Assembly (NCBI GenBank): GCA_023416275.1
Contig: JAEZIB010000008.1
Span: forward strand, 1 to 51,446
Direction of reading: 5' to 3'
Length of the DNA stretch: 51,446 nt
Source: Bacillota bacterium
GTDB taxonomy: Bacteria > Bacillota > Clostridia > Acetivibrionales > DSM-1351
Every line of letters starts with the position of its first letter. Within the stretch, counting starts at the first letter, position 1. Made by a program: the position numbers and the translations under genes. Under the pieces are notes generated by a model. That model worked only from the letters and a program-made list of their open reading frames with translations. It had not been told where the DNA came from and ran no database searches. Shown here one piece after another: positions 51,327 to 51,446 of the stretch.

Positions 51327-51446
51327 ATGAAACATAAGTTAAATCTTTTAATTCTTTTAGCTATTATTTTATTATTTAGCTCAGGTTGCTCTGCTATTAA
51401 TACATCGTCGCCGTTAACAAATAATGAAATTACATCAGCAACACCA
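51327..51446 (+). CDS. Lipoprotein, N-terminal part (continues beyond window)
   Basis: MKHKLNLLILLAIILLFSSG then CSAINTSSPLTNNEITSATP: a basic start, a hydrophobic core and a lipobox FSSGC, so the cysteine would be lipidated and the protein anchored outside the membrane. GGAGG lies 6 bases before the ATG. Only 40 codons are visible, and the function cannot be told. Confidence 0.85.
   Translation, partial: MKHKLNLLILLAIILLFSSGCSAINTSSPLTNNEITSATP

Overview
The window comes from a low-GC Firmicute, most likely a mesophilic clostridium of the Ruminiclostridium type. This is inferred from AT-rich codon use, AGGAGG/GAGGTGAT ribosome sites, a T-box before valS, a glmS ribozyme, and the cdaA-cdaR-glmM order. 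There are no rRNA or tRNA genes and no CRISPR array that I can see.

Positions 1-34340 are chromosomal core. In order they hold: an ABC exporter half (cut by the window edge); a large secreted SGNH-type esterase; a DUF1015 protein on the minus strand; a PRC-barrel protein; a small membrane-associated protein and an AI-2E-family permease; a T-box-controlled small membrane gene plus valS; a 1681-residue sortase-anchored adhesin with five tandem ~110-residue repeats next to a class B sortase; a cysteine-desulfurase-like enzyme; glutamine-dependent NAD synthetase; and the c-di-AMP/cell-wall set cdaA, cdaR (ybbR), a flavoprotein, glmM and glmS. The intergenic spaces carry at least three families of short foldback repeats. 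The glmS ribozyme sits about 1.1 kb upstream of its gene, which is unusual.

Positions 34366-49090 are a Tn7-like transposon inserted 25 bp after the glmS stop codon, the classical attTn7 position. It has a glmS-proximal end of four 20-bp-spaced repeats, a distal end of three inverted copies, and tnsA, tnsB, tnsC, tnsD and tnsE in Tn7 order. The 5' end of tnsA is broken by a 454-bp non-autonomous element flanked by 9-bp direct repeats. A DUF262/DUF1524 (GmrSD-like) defence gene sits on the minus strand between tnsC and tnsD. After tnsE comes a two-gene module: a TSPPY DNA methyltransferase overlapping a 571-residue protein that joins a possible PD-(D/E)xK-like N-terminus to a DGQHR domain. A small gene of unknown function lies between it and the distal end. 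This methyltransferase/DGQHR pair is the best candidate for an undescribed restriction-like system.

Positions 49097 to about 51065 look like the remains of a second, older Tn7-like element in the same orientation: its own array of 20-bp repeats, two small minus-strand genes, and a tnsA fused by deletion to the middle of tnsB. This suggests serial insertion at one attTn7 site by elements with different end repeats. The window ends in the start of a lipoprotein gene.
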